Below are positions 61,101 through 64,000 of a stretch of DNA of 64,000 nt, in pieces. How positions within the stretch are numbered: position 1 is the first letter of the stretch; every line of letters begins with the position of its first letter. The position numbers and the translations under genes were made by a program. The stretch is from Halocaridina rubra. Taxonomy: Eukaryota; Arthropoda; Malacostraca; Decapoda; Atyidae. The DNA lies in assembly GCA_037179515.1 (NCBI GenBank), contig JAXCGZ010007566.1, positions 145,001-209,000 of the forward strand, given 5' to 3'. The notes beneath the pieces are model-generated. The model made no database searches. It was given only the letters and a program-made list of their open reading frames with translations, and was not told where the DNA came from.

Positions 61101-62690
61101 AAGTTTGCACTGGCAACACATCAGCATTTTCACATATACATCTGTCCCCCTCAAACATCCCTCACAGTGCCTGACAACTACACCTGACAGTTACAATACG
61201 TCACCAACACTCCAAACTTCAAGCATCAACTTGGCCACTTTGTTTGTTGAGAACTATGGCACAGATAGAGGACTTGTAATGCAAAACCAAATAGAAAACC
61301 TCTTCATTCTAAATAACATTCATCAACACATATTCCCCTCCAAGCCCACCTCCTACCATCATCTCCAGACATTACCTTCTGTTCACAGAATCTCGCGCCA
61401 ATGAACATCATGGAGGGTGATCAGCACCCTAGCTTCTGACCACCTTCCAATCAGCATCACCACCTCAGCTGGCTACAGATACACACCAGTTGCACAAGAG
61501 CCAATATGGATGCCATTCACTCATGAAACTGAACAATTCGAAATTGTAAAAAATACACCCATCATAAACATAAGTGATGCTGTACACTCCTTTCAACACA
61601 ATAATCCAAAGAGCAGACAGAAAACATATCCCTTATCAGACAATGCAATACACTGTAACAGTTGTTGCTACCACACACGGGACTACGCAACAAATACGAG
61701 CACTTATCGCATTTAAAAAAAAGAAAAAAAAAATCCATGTTACGCTCTCCATGTAGTCCTGTTACACTACTCTGCAGCACTCACTCAGTCACTGAATGAC
61801 TAATATTGCAACATATTATAAGAAACATTTCCCTATCAACCCAAACTATGCACTTTTCACCATCAGACAAAGCACATAATAAAAAATCCCAAGTATTCAT
61901 CTACATGTGCACCTGACAATATAAGCAAAATACACCTTAGACAGCTGGTACCACAAAGAATTCAAGCACTCACTAACGTCTAACTACAGCTACTCACTCA
62001 ACACAGCACCCTACATATGGTAGCATGGTGTCATTATCACAGTCCCCCCCAAAAAATCCCATGTTACCCTCTTCATGTACTCCTGTTACACTACTCACAC
62101 TACTCTGCAGCACTCACTTAAGTCAATGAATGACTGAGGTGTAATAACACCTAACCTTCTTTTAGTCCTATGTCAACATAAAGTTTAGATCAGAAGTTCT
62201 CAAATCGGGTTAGGTTTACAGGAAGTTTTCCAGGGGTAGTTAGATGGTTCATGAAAAAGTATCTTAAATCAGAAATTTTTCAGAAAGAAAGAGCAAGAGA
62301 GAGAGAGAGACTGTGATGTCGATGCTACTGCATAATAAAGTCATCATAATTTAAATAATTTTTTGATATCCATTGCAGTACCAATGTATATTGAATTAGT
62401 CTAACTATATTACAGTTACATATTCAGTGTCTGATGAATGGGAGTACAGGTAGATGATTTTATAGCTCGGGGGGTACTTAATGGGAAAAAGTTTAGAACC
62501 CCTGGTTTAGATCAATATTCCACAAATACCCAACTCACAGACGTGAAACAAAGACTTTTTGATGGCTTCAAGTCAGCTAGGCCAGCATATTGGACACTTC
62601 TTGTCACATTAGACATAAGTAAAACATTTGAGGTCTTCCCTTGCCATAACCTCACACAAATGCAACACAAACATGCACAATAAAACATTG
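61101..62690 (+). pseudogene. Decayed LINE (endonuclease and RT scraps), plus copy
   Basis: Plus-strand remnants of a jockey/CR1-like LINE. Endonuclease blocks: GTDRGLVMQNQIENLFILNN at about 61260-61320 and STLASDHLPISITTS at about 61420-61460. RT block: LLVTLDISKTFEVFPCHNL at about 62600-62650, the position of the A(L)D.SKAFD motif. Many stops and frameshifts. Confidence 0.65.
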
Positions 62691-64000
62691 TGCATACTAT
62701 TGTTGAAAATATGTGAGGTTATGGCAGGAAGTGGCGTTAATAACTTGACTTATTTCCAATAATTAGAAGTGTCTAGGTTCTGGCCTAGCTGAATTGATGC
62801 CATCAAAAATTTATTGTATCTGGTCCACTTTTCGATGGGCGTTTGTGGAGTGATATGGTATGAAACCATGTTGTGAGGGGGTTAAAGAAATGCGAGGTGT
62901 AATTTATTGCAGTTTCGGTGATTTTTAGATTATTGCAGAGTGGTATAATGGGACGATATGAAGAGGATAATGTGGGGTATGGGTGGCGTTTGAGGACTGA
63001 CATAATGACACCATATTTCCAGATGTTGGGCATTGTGATGTGTGAGCAGCTATAGCTTGATATGTTAATAAGCGCTTGTATGCCTTGTGGCCCCAGATGT
63101 CTAAGGTGTATGTTGCTTATAATGTCAGGGCCGCATTCGAAGAAGTGTGCGATATTGATGATGAAGTATTTTGTCTGATGATTGGTGCCTAGTAAAATAC
63201 ACCTTGAGAACGGTCTTCTACATCTGATAACATGCCAGTTGTCACGGTGGGGGTGGAGATGACAGTATTTACCTGTTGCTTGTTAGTGTATAGTGTTTGT
63301 TATTGTGATGGCAGCATATGATTTTACTGTTACTGTTGGATAGCGTAATGCTGTTAAGTGTTTTGAAGTTTACTGGTGTTTTATGGTCAAACACTTGAAG
63401 GTGTTAACTGCTCGTATATGTTGTGTATAATCTCCTGTGGTTGGAGATTGTTTTGGGGTATCACTTCTGATGACATCTTGGCTTGCTGGTGTGAACTTGT
63501 GGTTCTGTCTTTTTCTACTACCTCAAGGAATATGTGTTTTCTGCTTTTTTTATTGTCGTGTTAAAAATGTACAGCATAATTTATGTTTGTAATGGAAGTA
63601 CTGTTTACAGTTTGGAATCGTTATTCTGTTTCATTAGTGAGAGCTTTCTAGTTGGCTTTTTTTGTAATTGGTGTACGGCTCTTTGGGAAGCTGGGTTGGT
63701 TCTTGTTTTGGTGGTGATGATGATGGGAAGGTGGTCAGAACCTAGGATTCTGACCACCCTTCACTGAAGACATGGAGGAGAGATTCGGTGAACATGAAGT
63801 GATGTATGGAAATTATGGTAGGAAGTGGGCTGGGTTAGGAATGTGTTGATGAATGTTATTTAGAATTTAAATTTTTTAGTTTGGTTTCGTATTACCAGCC
63901 ATCTGTCCGTGTTGGGACTGTCAACAAATTAGGCAACTATCTTGGCTGTAAAATCACTACCCAGGATGATGACTGGAATATTTGTGACATATTATAGTTA
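62691..64000 (-). pseudogene. Decayed LINE, minus copy (runs off window)
   Basis: Minus-strand copy of the same LINE. RT block TLSSSYRPIIPLCNNLKITE at 62803-63033 (the SYRPISLL motif), then, with frameshifts, a segment parallel to the plus copy (tttgatggc, tcagctaggccag). SDHLPIIITTKT is near 63680-63740 on the minus strand. It continues beyond 64000. Confidence 0.62.

Overview
The window is eukaryotic, intron-rich and dominated by transposable elements and very long AT and CT dinucleotide tracts. Taken together (BEL/Pao, Ty3/gypsy-type, RTE and pogo/Tigger elements, tRNA-derived SINEs, (AT)n runs of 100 to 300 bp) it looks like an arthropod genome, most likely a decapod crustacean. That placement is inference; no marker in the window fixes the species.

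One host gene is present and can be read completely: COG3, subunit 3 of the conserved oligomeric Golgi tethering complex, on the + strand. Eleven exons between 10453 and 60075 have GT/AG boundaries and consistent phases and give an 811-residue protein, close to the vertebrate length (about 828). Only 2.4 kb of the 49.6 kb gene is coding; the rest is introns packed with mobile DNA.

Layout. 1-912: CT microsatellites and unassigned sequence. 918-8621: a young BEL/Pao LTR retrotransposon (minus strand, TSD ATGGA) inserted in an older, decayed Ty3/gypsy-like gag (8636-9470, minus). 9743-10060: LINE 3' remnant. 10091-10452: presumed COG3 promoter with a perfect CRE palindrome. Intron 1 (10570-13687) holds a SINE. 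Intron 2 (13838-28039) holds a foldback DNA element (14448-16292), a 141-bp palindrome between AT tracts, Tigger fragments, a non-autonomous LTR element with one orphan ORF (18637-25503), a Tigger-derived element (25666-26723) and a MITE pair. Intron 3 (28202-32290) holds a nearly intact RTE-clade LINE with an 18-bp target duplication. Intron 5 holds a SINE. Intron 7 (36184-57067, 20.9 kb) holds a LINE scrap, a divergent inverted array of 271-bp tRNA-like units, and a Tigger-like transposase pseudogene whose central 1082 bp is tandemly repeated five times. One repeat is split by a 10.3-kb LTR retrotransposon with integrase upstream of reverse transcriptase (Gmr1-like order). Introns 9 and 10 hold two more SINEs. 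61100-64000 is a decayed LINE pair in inverted orientation.

Insertions can be ordered in places: the BEL element is younger than the gypsy gag it splits; the Gmr1-like element is younger than the Tigger tandem amplification it interrupts. The best candidates for a second look are the Gmr1-like element without a recognisable capsid, the exact-period tRNA-like inverted array, and the five-fold amplified transposase. Several inverted structures sit between AT tracts, so assembly artefacts must be excluded first.
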